A stretch of 64,000 nt of DNA, taken from an uncultured Ilyobacter sp. (lineage in GTDB: Bacteria; Fusobacteriota; Fusobacteriia; Fusobacteriales; Fusobacteriaceae). A program made the position numbers and the translations under genes. The stretch lies in contig NZ_OY764866.1 of NCBI RefSeq assembly GCF_963668515.1, positions 124,001 through 188,000 of the forward strand, given 5' to 3'. Under the pieces are notes generated by a model that was given only the letters and a program-made list of their open reading frames with translations, did not search any database and was not told the DNA's origin. Below are positions 1-8,816 of the stretch, piece after piece; position 1 is the stretch's first letter; every line of letters begins with the position of its first letter.

Positions 1-2047
1 CTTTTTTCAGATCAAGCCAGGTGTCTGAAATCTCCTCAAGCTCATCGATTACACTGTCTATCTCCATCTGCTCAATTATTCTAAAGGAACATCCATCTTT
101 CTGCAGCTTGTTGTAGGTATATCTTAGTCCTTTCCGTGACCCTCCCTCAAGGGAAAACTCATATAAATCAACCACTGCCTCCTCTCCTATTTTTAGTACG
201 TTTAATCCTATATCCAGATAGTAGTTGAGGTACTCTGTCCCCACTTCATAAAAGACGACTCTCTTACCATTTTTCATTGCTATTTCATAAAAAAGCCATA
301 TGAGCTCAGAAATACCTTCGCTGTTCCCTACAGGGTCTCCCATGGCGATCATACTTTTACCACTGACTCCGTACATTATAAAAGAATCTCTATCCTTATC
401 AAATATGATGGACTTATCCCCCATGAGGACTAAATTGGAGTATGTCTTCTCTGAGGTCATAAGTATTTTTCTGGCATCTTCGATTCCCTCGCCACTATTT
501 TCCATGGTATAGTCGGTTACAGGTTTCAGAATCTTAGTAATGACGTAGAAGATTGTTGCTAGCGCTATTCCGAGAGTCGAACGTAAAAATCTAGGAGCAT
601 TTTTTTTGAGCTCAAACTGCCACCAAAGTTCCCTGGAATATTCTACGTGCTTATAAGAAAAAAATCCTATCCAAAGAGCTGATGCAGTCGCTAAAAATAT
701 TAACAAAATCCCGTTTCCACTCAAATAACTAGTCAGTGCCGAAGCCTTTCTATAAAAATGTTTTTTCGAAGGAATCAAAAGAAGAAGTATCACAAGGAGC
801 AAAAGTGCTTCTTCGTAGTTTAATCCTTTTAAAAGAGAAGAGATAATCCCTATAATCAAAAGAAATATGGATATAAAATAGGCACTGTTCAACCTCCGTT
901 TTATGCCTGTGGCCAGCATCAAAAGCAAAAAACCTGTAATACTTCCTATAAAATGAGAAACCTCTAAAGTGGCAACTGAAAAAAATCTCCCCAGCCATTC
1001 TATCCGCCATAATTCCGAAGGAGTAAAACCAGAAAACAGCATTATGAATCCTCCGGCAAACATGCCAGTAGCCAGTACTATGGGAATAAAGGGTGCTATA
1101 AAACTATCAAAGAAATTTGTAAGTCGCGAAAAGAATTCCTTCTTAACGGAAACTTCATAAGCCCCCAGGAGAACAACGGCAAAAAATAAGGGGAGAAGAT
1201 AGTATATCAATCTATAAAGAATCAAACCGCTCAATATTTCATGGACAGATATAAACTGAGATAAAAATGAGATCATGATAAATTCAAAGGCCCCTATACC
1301 CCCTGGAAGGTTGCTTACAATACCGATGAGCTGTCCAGTTACAAATATAGATATAAATGTAAAAAAATGTATTTTAGATGTACTAGGTAAAAGAACGTAA
1401 AGTACACTTCCGGCGACACTCCACTCAAATACCGATAAAGATATCTGAATAAAAGAGATGGGCAAGGATGGAAATTCAAAACGCCAGTTTATATATTTTG
1501 ATCCCATTGAAAACAAAACATAGCATAAAGTCAATAATATAAAAATTATCCCTATCTCTCTGTTATCCTCTAAGAAAAAATTAAATTTGTAAGGAATTGT
1601 CACAGGCCAAAAAGTAAAGACAAAACCTCCTGTGGCAATAAGACCTATCCACGAGGTGGAATAGCAAAAGGTAATCAGTTTTATTATTTTATTATAGGGA
1701 ACCCCCCACAGGGAATAAAATCTGAATCTTATGGCAGATGAGCTGAGGGCTGAAATTCCCAGATTATTTCCGAAAGCCCGGCTGACAAAGGATACAAAAA
1801 TTATTTTATAATATTCAAAATTTAATCCTGTGTACCTCAAGGCAAGAGAATCTAAAAAAATTAAAAGAATATAACTTAAAATAGACAAAAAGATAGATAA
1901 TAAAATCATATCCCCCTTTATTTCTAAAACTGCATTTTTAATATCCGTGTAGCTATAATTTGCGAGCTCTTTTTGAATTAAAATTATTGCTGCTATAAAA
2001 AATATGATGCTTAGGGAAAAAGTAAAAATTTTAGATCTTTTCTTCAT
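1..2047 (-). CDS. mprF: phosphatidylglycerol lysyltransferase / flippase MprF (3' end off the window)
   Basis: I translated the minus strand from the ATG at 2047. The frame stays open for 682 codons and runs off at position 1. A GGAGG ribosome site lies about 6 bases upstream. The N-terminal two thirds are a run of hydrophobic segments, as in the MprF flippase domain. The part nearest position 1 carries the DUF2156 synthase domain: a VLMGDKS..F stretch, IAMGDPVG, FYEVG and a basic RKGLRYTYNKL segment. Family members add lysine or alanine from aminoacyl-tRNA to phosphatidylglycerol and flip the product, which lowers surface charge and gives resistance to cationic peptides. The metallophosphoesterase gene begins the same transcript upstream (51 bp gap). 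Only the last part of the synthase domain is missing because of the window edge. Confidence 0.85.
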   Translation of the reverse strand, partial: MKKRSKIFTFSLSIIFFIAAIILIQKELANYSYTDIKNAVLEIKGDMILLSIFLSILSYILLIFLDSLALRYTGLNFEYYKIIFVSFVSRAFGNNLGISALSSSAIRFRFYSLWGVPYNKIIKLITFCYSTSWIGLIATGGFVFTFWPVTIPYKFNFFLEDNREIGIIFILLTLCYVLFSMGSKYINWRFEFPSLPISFIQISLSVFEWSVAGSVLYVLLPSTSKIHFFTFISIFVTGQLIGIVSNLPGGIGAFEFIMISFLSQFISVHEILSGLILYRLIYYLLPLFFAVVLLGAYEVSVKKEFFSRLTNFFDSFIAPFIPIVLATGMFAGGFIMLFSGFTPSELWRIEWLGRFFSVATLEVSHFIGSITGFLLLMLATGIKRRLNSAYFISIFLLIIGIISSLLKGLNYEEALLLLVILLLLIPSKKHFYRKASALTSYLSGNGILLIFLATASALWIGFFSYKHVEYSRELWWQFELKKNAPRFLRSTLGIALATIFYVITKILKPVTDYTMENSGEGIEDARKILMTSEKTYSNLVLMGDKSIIFDKDRDSFIMYGVSGKSMIAMGDPVGNSEGISELIWLFYEIAMKNGKRVVFYEVGTEYLNYYLDIGLNVLKIGEEAVVDLYEFSLEGGSRKGLRYTYNKLQKDGCSFRIIEQMEIDSVIDELEEISDTWLDLKK

Positions 2048-2098
2048 AAAATCCTCCCTCCGATAAAGTAGCTGACCTATCCCTGTTGATATGAGCTT

Positions 2099-3139
2099 TT
2101 ACCTCAAATCATACAGGGTAATCTCATTTTTAGACCCAAGCCTCATAGGAGGTCCCCATGTGCCAGTCCCAGGCGACACGTAGATATAAGCATCCTCCAA
2201 CTTATAGAGACCTTTTATGTATTTAGTTGTCAGTCTCACCAAAAGATTAAAGGGAACTATCTGCCCGTAATGGGTATGGCCGCTCACAGTTAATTTTATC
2301 CTCTCATCGCCATGGTCAAGGGGGACGTGGTTCATAAGAAGAACAGGTTTGTCATGAGATAACTCTAGAGCAGATAAAGCCTCAATGGATTTTTTCTTGT
2401 CATGTCGGTATTTCAAACCTGCAATCTGAACCCCATGAAAGAGATCCACCTCGTCTCTCAGTACTTTCACTCTGGAATTTTCTATAATTTCGGAAATCTT
2501 ATTCTCATCGATATAGTACTCGTGATTGCCAGTTACAAAGTACGATTTTGCATTTAAATTCTTCAAGGGCTCAAAGGTTTTCTCTGTTATAGGTGTATCC
2601 TGTGAAACCATGTCCCCTGTTATGAGAACTATGTCGGGATCCATAAGATTTATCCTGTCTATTATTTCAGAAAGTCCGTTAGAGGCTTCTGACGAAAGGT
2701 GAAGGTCGCTTATCTGGACAATTTTTATTTTTTCTCCAAAATCATCTATTTTTACAGTTTCTACAGATATATTTCTTGCATTGTGAAGAGAATAGATGAT
2801 AAGTACAGAGGAAAGTCCAAAAGCTGCTATTTCCAGATTTTTAGGAGGAATTTTCAAAATTATGCTTAGCATCCTAGAGAATATGAGAGATACAAAGGTG
2901 AGGAAAAAGACGCCCATCAAAATTCCGGCTGTCTTGTATAACAACTGGGTTAAAAGATTGTTATTTTTTACTATTAAAATAGTTGCTGGTATGATCATAA
3001 TAGATGTAAAAAAAGCAAGTACAAAAAGGAAACTTTTGTTTTTTACATTGAAAAATAAAGCTATCTCTAAAATCACATAAAAATACATGAAAAAATTAAC
3101 TGCTAATAAAGAGATCAATCCAAATATAAACTTTGGCAT
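2099..3139 (-). CDS. membrane-anchored metallophosphoesterase
   Basis: A 346-residue protein. About four hydrophobic segments occupy residues 5-120. The calcineurin-like phosphoesterase domain follows, with the metal-binding motifs DLH (about 145), GD (175), GNHE (204) and GHTH near residue 300. This matches the YkuE/YaeI type of membrane-associated phosphoesterases, some of which act on UDP-2,3-diacylglucosamine or other lipids; the substrate here is unknown. I start at MPKFIF (3139) because AGGTGG lies just upstream; an in-frame ATG at 3187 would add 16 polar residues with no good ribosome site. It precedes mprF in the same direction, so the two probably form an envelope-related operon. Confidence 0.85.
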   Translation of the reverse strand: MPKFIFGLISLLAVNFFMYFYVILEIALFFNVKNKSFLFVLAFFTSIMIIPATILIVKNNNLLTQLLYKTAGILMGVFFLTFVSLIFSRMLSIILKIPPKNLEIAAFGLSSVLIIYSLHNARNISVETVKIDDFGEKIKIVQISDLHLSSEASNGLSEIIDRINLMDPDIVLITGDMVSQDTPITEKTFEPLKNLNAKSYFVTGNHEYYIDENKISEIIENSRVKVLRDEVDLFHGVQIAGLKYRHDKKKSIEALSALELSHDKPVLLMNHVPLDHGDERIKLTVSGHTHYGQIVPFNLLVRLTTKYIKGLYKLEDAYIYVSPGTGTWGPPMRLGSKNEITLYDLR

Positions 3140-3287
3140 TTTGCCACCTCGCTTTTTTATACAAATCACTGATTCGGATATTTGCAAAGAACTATGTAAC
3201 CTACTTATACAAGCTTAAATCCTCCATCCTCCAAAGAAAAACATATTAAAAAACAGAGAGGAATTAAGTTTTCTGTCAAAAAATTGG

Positions 3288-3316
3288 TTTACAATATCAT
3301 TCAGGGGTGCTATAAT
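3288..3316 (+). promoter_or_regulatory. sigma-70-type promoter of the his operon
   Basis: TTTACA at 3288-3293 and TATAAT at 3311-3316 are separated by exactly 17 bases. Transcription would begin near 3323, about 30 bases upstream of the hisL start codon. Confidence 0.8.
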
Positions 3317-3354
3317 ACACAAAACTTATCAATAATATCTTAGGAGGAAAAGAA

Positions 3355-3402
3355 ATGCTGAGAAAAACTTTTATAGTTTTCCATCACCATCATCACTGCT
3401 GA
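3355..3402 (+). CDS. hisL: histidine operon leader peptide
   Basis: A 15-codon ORF, MLRKTFIVFHHHHHC then TGA, with an AGGAGG ribosome site 7 bases upstream of the ATG. Five consecutive His codons (CAT CAC CAT CAT CAC, 3382-3396) sit just before the stop. It lies between the promoter and hisZ and is followed by mutually exclusive hairpins ending in a terminator. This is the classic architecture for ribosome-mediated attenuation, in which a shortage of charged tRNA-His stalls the ribosome and prevents termination. The peptide itself probably has no function. The His run is in a native regulatory context and is not a cloning tag. Confidence 0.9.
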   Translation: MLRKTFIVFHHHHHC

Positions 3403-3404
3403 CA

Positions 3405-3548
3405 AGGTTTGTAATCTTTTAAGATACAGACCTGTTTCGTGCAACAAAAAACTAGGTTCTGTATCTGGGATGATGATGAAACATTTCTTGAAACTAAGAA
3501 TTTTTTAAGAGTACCCGGATGCCATAGTGTATCCGGGTATTTTTTTTT
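3405..3548 (+). promoter_or_regulatory. his attenuator (alternative hairpins plus terminator)
   Basis: Four pairing segments are visible. Segment 1 (3405-3412) pairs with the 3' part of segment 2 (3426-3433), 8 bp with one G-U. Segment 2 (3422-3433) pairs with segment 3 (3454-3466), 12 bp with one bulge. The 3' part of segment 3 (3461-3469) pairs over 9 bp (two G-U) with 3514-3522, the 5' arm of the terminator. The terminator is a perfect 9-bp stem, 3512-3520 with 3531-3539, followed by nine T. A ribosome at the leader stop would cover segment 1, let 2:3 form and so allow termination. A ribosome stalled on the His codons would leave 1:2 free to form, and 3 would then sequester the terminator arm. 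Confidence 0.85.
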
Positions 3549-3558
3549 AGGGGGGAAT

Positions 3559-4650
3559 ATGAAAAACTACAGAAAAGAAGAGGAGTTCGTAATGGACCTT
3601 GAAAAGGTCTTTGAATCATACGGATATGAAAAAATAAGGCTAAATGCCTTTGAAAGGTACGAAACATATTTTGAAAACAAGGATATTATCAGAGAGGGAA
3701 ATTTATTGAAAATAATCAATCCCAAGGGTGATCTCTATGTATTAAGACCTGATATGACCCTGCCTGTTGTAAAGTATTTCTCTGATACTCAGGCAAACAG
3801 GGGTAAATTTTACTACAATGACAGCGTATTCCGTACAGATAAGAAGGGTCTTGGCTTTGTTGAAAGAAAACAGGTGGGTATAGAATATCTCGGGGGGGAA
3901 AACATCCTCTCTGATGTAGAGGTTTTAGACCTTGCTGTACAGACCTTAGAAAAACTTGATGAAAACTATCTTCTATGTATATCACACACTGAGTTCATCA
4001 AAGAGATGGTAAACTCCATATCAGAAGACCAAGAGATCAGAAATCAGATACTAGATTATCTATATAGAAGAAGCAGCGACCTGGAAAGCTACCTAAATAA
4101 ACTGGAAGTTGACCAGAAGAAAATATCTCAGGTGATCAAGCTGAATCTCTTATTCGGAAACTTTGAAAAGGAAAAAGAAACCCTTTATGAGATGGCGGTA
4201 ACTGAGAAACAAAAGAAAATATTAGAGGACCTTGAGATGATTTTAAAGGCTCTCAATAAAAAATATCCTCAGGACAGGATAAAGGTGGATTTTTCAATAA
4301 GTGTGGCCCTTGATTATTACAATGGACTGATCTTCAAAGGCTATATCTCTGAAATCAGAAAACCTGTATTGAGCGGCGGAAGATATGACACCCTTGTGAG
4401 AAGATTTGGAAAAGATGCCTCTGCCCTCGGGTTTTGTGTAGAGATAGACAATTATTTTGATTCTATAAAAAGGGAAAGTACAAAGATCGACTATCTATTT
4501 CTTTACTCTGATATAGACAGCGGATTCGAAGCCATGGAAAAGGCCAGAGAGATAAGGAAACATGGTAAAACAGTAAGAGTGCTGTCAGAAGATAAGAGTG
4601 AGTCTCCTGAAGAGCTAAAAGAAAAATATTCAGTCATTCAGTATTTCTAG
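3559..4650 (+). CDS. hisZ: ATP phosphoribosyltransferase regulatory subunit HisZ
   Basis: A 363-residue class II aminoacyl-tRNA-synthetase-like protein resembling HisRS without the anticodon domain. Visible motifs are RPDMT (about 63-67), the FYYNDSVFR stretch of motif 2, and ALDYYNG..F followed by GGRYD near the C-terminus. HisZ is not a tRNA synthetase. It forms a hetero-octamer with the short form of HisG and is needed for its activity and histidine feedback. The start is the ATG at 3559 behind AGGGGGG; an upstream in-frame start at 3439 lies inside the attenuator and would encode the terminator hairpin, so it is rejected. First structural gene of the operon. Confidence 0.95.
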   Translation: MKNYRKEEEFVMDLEKVFESYGYEKIRLNAFERYETYFENKDIIREGNLLKIINPKGDLYVLRPDMTLPVVKYFSDTQANRGKFYYNDSVFRTDKKGLGFVERKQVGIEYLGGENILSDVEVLDLAVQTLEKLDENYLLCISHTEFIKEMVNSISEDQEIRNQILDYLYRRSSDLESYLNKLEVDQKKISQVIKLNLLFGNFEKEKETLYEMAVTEKQKKILEDLEMILKALNKKYPQDRIKVDFSISVALDYYNGLIFKGYISEIRKPVLSGGRYDTLVRRFGKDASALGFCVEIDNYFDSIKRESTKIDYLFLYSDIDSGFEAMEKAREIRKHGKTVRVLSEDKSESPEELKEKYSVIQYF

Positions 4651-4660
4651 GGGGGAATTT

Positions 4661-5278
4661 ATGTATATCAATATAGCTCTGCCTAAGGGCAGATTGGGGA
4701 AAAAGTCATATGAACTTTTGAAAAAAATAGGTTATTCATGTAAAGAGCTAGAAGAGGAAAACAGAAAGCTTGTCTTCACAAGTGAGGAAAACAAAGTGAG
4801 ATATTTCTGGGTAAAGCCAAGTGATGTACCTGTATATGTTGAAAAAGGTATAGCAGATATCGGTGTGGCCGGAGTAGATGTTCTCCTAGAAAGTGAGGCA
4901 GATGTTTATGACATGCTCGATCTTGGTTTCGGAAAATGCTATTTCGCCATAGCGGCTCCAAAGGGATGGAAGAGCGGCAACAGAACTCTGAAAATAGCCA
5001 CAAAATACATCAATTATTCAAGAAAACATTTTGAAAAAATAGAGAGAAAAGTAGAGCTTATAAAACTAAACGGATCGGTAGAACTGGCTCCTATAGTGGG
5101 ACTTTCTGACGCAATCATAGATATAGTGGAAACTGGTGCCACACTAAAAGAAAATAATCTAGAGATAGTAGAGAAATTAGAGGATATAAGTGCAAGGGTA
5201 ATAGTAAACAAGGTCAACTATAAATTTAAAAATGAAACTATAGAGAAAGTACTAGGGGATATGAAGGGGGAGCTTTAA
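4661..5278 (+). CDS. hisG: ATP phosphoribosyltransferase, short form
   Basis: A 205-residue protein that catalyses the first step of histidine synthesis, ATP plus PRPP to phosphoribosyl-ATP. It starts INIALPKGRLG and contains the PRPP-binding region around DAIIDIVETGATLKENNL (about 150-167). The length is that of the short HisG class, which lacks the C-terminal regulatory domain and requires HisZ; hisZ lies 10 bp upstream. The TAA stop overlaps the hisD ATG by one base (TAATG), which suggests translational coupling. Confidence 0.97.
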   Translation: MYINIALPKGRLGKKSYELLKKIGYSCKELEEENRKLVFTSEENKVRYFWVKPSDVPVYVEKGIADIGVAGVDVLLESEADVYDMLDLGFGKCYFAIAAPKGWKSGNRTLKIATKYINYSRKHFEKIERKVELIKLNGSVELAPIVGLSDAIIDIVETGATLKENNLEIVEKLEDISARVIVNKVNYKFKNETIEKVLGDMKGEL

Positions 5279-6561
5279 TGAAAATACTCAGAAGTTCAGA
5301 GTACGATGCCATAAAGGCCGAGATACTCTCAAGGGGTGATCTAGACTACAAGGATATCAACGTCACTGTAGAAGAGATAGTCAAAAACGTAAAAGAAAAG
5401 GGAGACAAGGCGGTACTTGGGTACACTGCAAAGTTTGACGGTGCAGAACTGGAAAAGATGGAAGTCACAAAAGAGGAGATGGACAGAGCATGGGAAAGAA
5501 CTCCTGATTCTCTTAAAAATGCTCTCACAGAAGCTGGGGACAGCATAAGAAAATTTCATGAAAAACAAAAGAGAAACTCCTTTATGGATAACTCATTAAA
5601 GGGAAGAATCACCGGTCAGCTTATAAACCCTATAGAAAAGGTGGGAATCTATGTCCCTGGAGGAAAGTCTCCATACCCTTCTACTGTACTTATGAATGCC
5701 ATCCCTGCAAAGGTGGCAGGAGTAAAAGAACTCACAATGATAACTCCTCCTGGAAAGTCGGGAGATATAATGGATAATATCCTTGTAGCTGCAAGAATAG
5801 CAGGAGTTGACAGGATCTTCAAAATAGGCGGAGCCCAGGGAGTGGCTGCCCTTGCATACGGTACAGAGACTGTACCAAAGGTATACAAGATCACAGGCCC
5901 AGGAAACATCTACGTAGCCCTTGCCAAGAAGCAGGTCTACGGAATGGTAGATATCGACATGATAGCAGGACCTAGTGAAATACTGATAATAGCAGATGAT
6001 ACGGCTAACCCAAAATATATCGCAGCGGATCTTCTTTCTCAGGCAGAACACGACGAACTGGCTTCATCTATACTTGTAACTCCTAGTGAAAAACTGGCAG
6101 AGGCAGTATCTAAAGAGGTGGATATACAGTTAGCTAAACTTGCTAAAAAAGAGATAGCAGAAAAGTCCCTTGAAAATTACGGAAGAATCATAATAACAAA
6201 GAATCTGGATGAGGCTATAGATATGGCAAATGACATCGCCACAGAACATCTAGAACTCATGGTTGCCGAGCCTTTCCTATATGTAAACTCCATCAAGAAT
6301 GCAGGAGCAATATTTGTGGGAGAAAACACTCCTGAACCTCTAGGAGACTACTATGCAGGGCCAAATCATACCCTTCCTACAAACGGTACTTCAAAATTCT
6401 CCTCTCCCCTGTCGGTGGATGATTTCATAAAGAAGACCTCGGTAATCTACTATTCTAAGGATGCCTTGAGAGAGGTAAAGGATACTGTACTGGAAATATC
6501 AGACAGTGAGGGGCTCACGGCTCACAGCAATTCTATCAGAATAAGATTTGAGGAGGAGTAA
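5278..6561 (+). CDS. hisD: histidinol dehydrogenase
   Basis: A 427-residue enzyme, normal family length, that oxidises histidinol to histidine in two NAD-dependent steps. Visible family motifs are the VGIYVPGGKSPYPS segment (about 120), QAEHDELASS (about 260), which includes metal and active-site residues, ATEHLEL (about 320) and GPNHTLPT (about 360). The frame is intact. It overlaps hisG by one base and is 2 bp from hisC. Confidence 0.97.
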   Translation: MKILRSSEYDAIKAEILSRGDLDYKDINVTVEEIVKNVKEKGDKAVLGYTAKFDGAELEKMEVTKEEMDRAWERTPDSLKNALTEAGDSIRKFHEKQKRNSFMDNSLKGRITGQLINPIEKVGIYVPGGKSPYPSTVLMNAIPAKVAGVKELTMITPPGKSGDIMDNILVAARIAGVDRIFKIGGAQGVAALAYGTETVPKVYKITGPGNIYVALAKKQVYGMVDIDMIAGPSEILIIADDTANPKYIAADLLSQAEHDELASSILVTPSEKLAEAVSKEVDIQLAKLAKKEIAEKSLENYGRIIITKNLDEAIDMANDIATEHLELMVAEPFLYVNSIKNAGAIFVGENTPEPLGDYYAGPNHTLPTNGTSKFSSPLSVDDFIKKTSVIYYSKDALREVKDTVLEISDSEGLTAHSNSIRIRFEEE

Positions 6562-6563
6562 TC

Positions 6564-7613
6564 ATGAAGTTTTGGAGTAATATTACCAAGAGTCTGACTC
6601 CCTATGTACCTGGAGAACAGCTCAATGAAACTGATATAGTAAAATTAAATACAAATGAAAACCCATTTCCACCCTCTCCCAAGGTAATAGAGAGTTTGCA
6701 AAATGCCATCGGATCTCAGCTGAAAAAATATCCAGACCCTGAAAGCACCGAACTGAAAGACGCCATCGCAGATTTCTACAATATCGAATCTGAAAATGTC
6801 TTTGCAGGAAACGGTTCTGACGAGGTTTTAGCCCATGTATTTATGGCTTTTTTCAAAGACAAAAAACTTTATTTCCCAAATATAACATACAGCTTCTACC
6901 CTGTATACTGCGGACTTTACGAGATAGACTATCAGCCTATCTCACTAAACTATAAATTTCAGATGGAAACAGAGGACTACCTGGGGCTAGACGGAAACAT
7001 AATATTCCCAAATCCCAACGCTCCTACAGGTATAGAGGTCGAATTATCTACTATAGAAGAGATACTTATAAAGAATCCAGACAACCTTGTAGTTGTAGAT
7101 GAAGCCTATGTGGATTTCGGCGGAAAATCTGCAGTAGAACTTATAGGCAAATACAAAAATCTTCTTATTGTTCAGACCTTCTCAAAATCAAGGTCTCTTG
7201 CTGGTATGAGGGTAGGATTTGCAATAGGAGATACAGAACTTATAGAGGGGCTTGTAAGGGTAAAAGACTCCTTTAACTCTTATCCGCTAGACAGGCTTGC
7301 ACAGGCTGCAGGGGAAGCAGCTATAAGGGACAGAGAGTATTTTGAATATACATGCAGCGAGATAATAAAAAACAGGGAATGGACAGTAACAGAACTGGAA
7401 AAGAGGGGTATAGAGGTGCTTCCGTCCACTGCAAACTTTATATTTGCAAAGGTAGATAATGCTGAAAATTTATATGAAGAGCTAAAATCCAGAAAGGTTC
7501 TTGTGAGATACTTTAAAAAACCTCTTATAAACAGCTATCTCAGAATTTCCATAGGAACAAAGGAAGAGATGGAAAAGCTGATAAAAAACATAGATCAGAT
7601 TATGGGGGTGTAA
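6564..7613 (+). CDS. hisC: histidinol-phosphate aminotransferase
   Basis: A 349-residue fold-type I PLP aminotransferase that makes histidinol phosphate from imidazole acetol phosphate and glutamate. It has LNTNENPFPPSP at residues ~29-40, FAGNGSDEVL (about 78), FPNPNAPTG (about 147), the VVDEAYVDF Asp/Tyr segment, and the PLP lysine in TFSKSRSLAGMRVG (about 213). Ribosome site GGAGGAG lies just ahead of the ATG, inside the end of hisD. Confidence 0.96.
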   Translation: MKFWSNITKSLTPYVPGEQLNETDIVKLNTNENPFPPSPKVIESLQNAIGSQLKKYPDPESTELKDAIADFYNIESENVFAGNGSDEVLAHVFMAFFKDKKLYFPNITYSFYPVYCGLYEIDYQPISLNYKFQMETEDYLGLDGNIIFPNPNAPTGIEVELSTIEEILIKNPDNLVVVDEAYVDFGGKSAVELIGKYKNLLIVQTFSKSRSLAGMRVGFAIGDTELIEGLVRVKDSFNSYPLDRLAQAAGEAAIRDREYFEYTCSEIIKNREWTVTELEKRGIEVLPSTANFIFAKVDNAENLYEELKSRKVLVRYFKKPLINSYLRISIGTKEEMEKLIKNIDQIMGV

Positions 7614-7615
7614 CT

Positions 7616-8200
7616 GTGAGAACAGGTCAGGTAATGAGAAACACAAAAGAAACCAATATAGAGCTCGAGTTAAATCTTGACGGAACTGGAAAATACGACA
7701 TCTCAACAGGTGTGGGTTTTTTTGATCATATGATGGAGCTTTTTACAAGACATGGTCTATTTGATATAAAGCTAAAAGTAAAGGGAGACACCTATATCGA
7801 CTGCCATCACTCTGTAGAAGATGCAGGAATAGCCCTGGGGAAGGCTTTTAAGGATGCTTTAGGAGATATGAAAGGGATAAAAAGATACGGAAGTTTTTAT
7901 CTCCCAATGGATGAAACTCTTACTCTAAGTGCAGTGGACATTAGCGGAAGAGCCTTTCTCTATATGGATCCCATCCCTGATAAAAGAGTTGGGGATATGG
8001 AGAGTGAGATGGTGAAGGAGTTTTTCTGGGGATTTGTGAGAAATGCCGGTATAACTCTGCATATAAAACTTATCCACGGAGAAAATACCCACCATATAAT
8101 AGAGAGTATATTTAAAGGTGTGGCTAGAGCTCTAGATCAGGCTGTGACCATAGATGACAGAATTATAGGGGAGATCCCTTCTACAAAAGGAGTGATATAA
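7616..8200 (+). CDS. hisB: imidazoleglycerol-phosphate dehydratase
   Basis: A 194-residue monofunctional IGP dehydratase that lacks the phosphatase domain fused in enterobacterial HisB. The metal-binding histidine motifs are visible: GVGFFDHM (about 36), DCHHSVED (about 62) and GENTHHIIE (about 157). It starts with GTG at 7616, directly after the hisC stop and behind GGGGGTG. The operon carries no recognisable histidinol-phosphatase, so that activity must come from elsewhere. Confidence 0.96.
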   Translation: MRTGQVMRNTKETNIELELNLDGTGKYDISTGVGFFDHMMELFTRHGLFDIKLKVKGDTYIDCHHSVEDAGIALGKAFKDALGDMKGIKRYGSFYLPMDETLTLSAVDISGRAFLYMDPIPDKRVGDMESEMVKEFFWGFVRNAGITLHIKLIHGENTHHIIESIFKGVARALDQAVTIDDRIIGEIPSTKGVI

Positions 8201-8201
8201 G

Positions 8202-8816
8202 ATGATCGCAATTATAGATTACGGTGTGGGAAATATTCACTCTGTTATGAGTGCCCTGAATAAACTTGAGATCGAAAATATTCTGACTGCCGATCCTGAG
8301 ATAATAAAAAATGCCGACGGTATCCTACTTCCTGGTGTTGGAGCCTTTAGGGACGCCATAAAAAGTCTCGAGGATACTGGCCTCATCCCTCTCATAAAAG
8401 ATTGTGTGGCAGAGGGTAAGCCTTTGCTTGGAATCTGTCTAGGGATGCAGCTTCTCTATGAGAAAAGCTATGAAGACGGTGAATATGACGGTCTAGGGCT
8501 GCTAAAAGGAGAAGTTATCTCTTTTAAATCTCGAATATCCCAGGACCTAAAGATCCCTCATATGGGATGGAACAGATTAAATGTAAAAAAAGATTCTCCA
8601 CTCTTTAAATATCTGGGAGAGAATGAATTTGTATATTATGTACACAGTTACTTTGCCAGTGGAAAAAATGAAGACCTCCTGGCATCTAGCGAGTACGGTA
8701 TAGAGGTCCCTGGGGTAGTGGGACACGGGAATATAATGGGGATGCAGTTCCATCCTGAAAAAAGCAGCAGCACAGGATTAAAACTATTAAAAGCATTTGG
8801 GGAGATGGTGAAATGA
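8202..8816 (+). CDS. hisH: imidazole glycerol phosphate synthase glutaminase subunit
   Basis: A 204-residue class I glutamine amidotransferase that delivers ammonia to HisF. The catalytic Cys is in GICLGMQLLYE (about 80) and the His-x-Glu pair is in GMQFHPEKSS (about 185). It starts IDYGVGNIHSV, typical of the family. It is one base from hisB and its end overlaps hisA by four bases (ATGA). Confidence 0.97.
   Translation: MIAIIDYGVGNIHSVMSALNKLEIENILTADPEIIKNADGILLPGVGAFRDAIKSLEDTGLIPLIKDCVAEGKPLLGICLGMQLLYEKSYEDGEYDGLGLLKGEVISFKSRISQDLKIPHMGWNRLNVKKDSPLFKYLGENEFVYYVHSYFASGKNEDLLASSEYGIEVPGVVGHGNIMGMQFHPEKSSSTGLKLLKAFGEMVK

Noticed and set aside
3382..3396. CAT/CAC run resembling a polyhistidine tag from a cloning vector.
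   Set aside because: It sits in a leader ORF with promoter, ribosome site and attenuator of a native his operon; no vector sequence is present.
3403..3558. T-box riboswitch upstream of hisZ.
   Set aside because: No AGGGTGGNACCGCG T-box sequence is visible, and the His-codon leader with alternative hairpins explains the region.
3439..3558. N-terminal extension of HisZ by 40 codons.
   Set aside because: The frame runs through the attenuator and terminator hairpin; the ATG at 3559 has a strong ribosome site and matches the family start.
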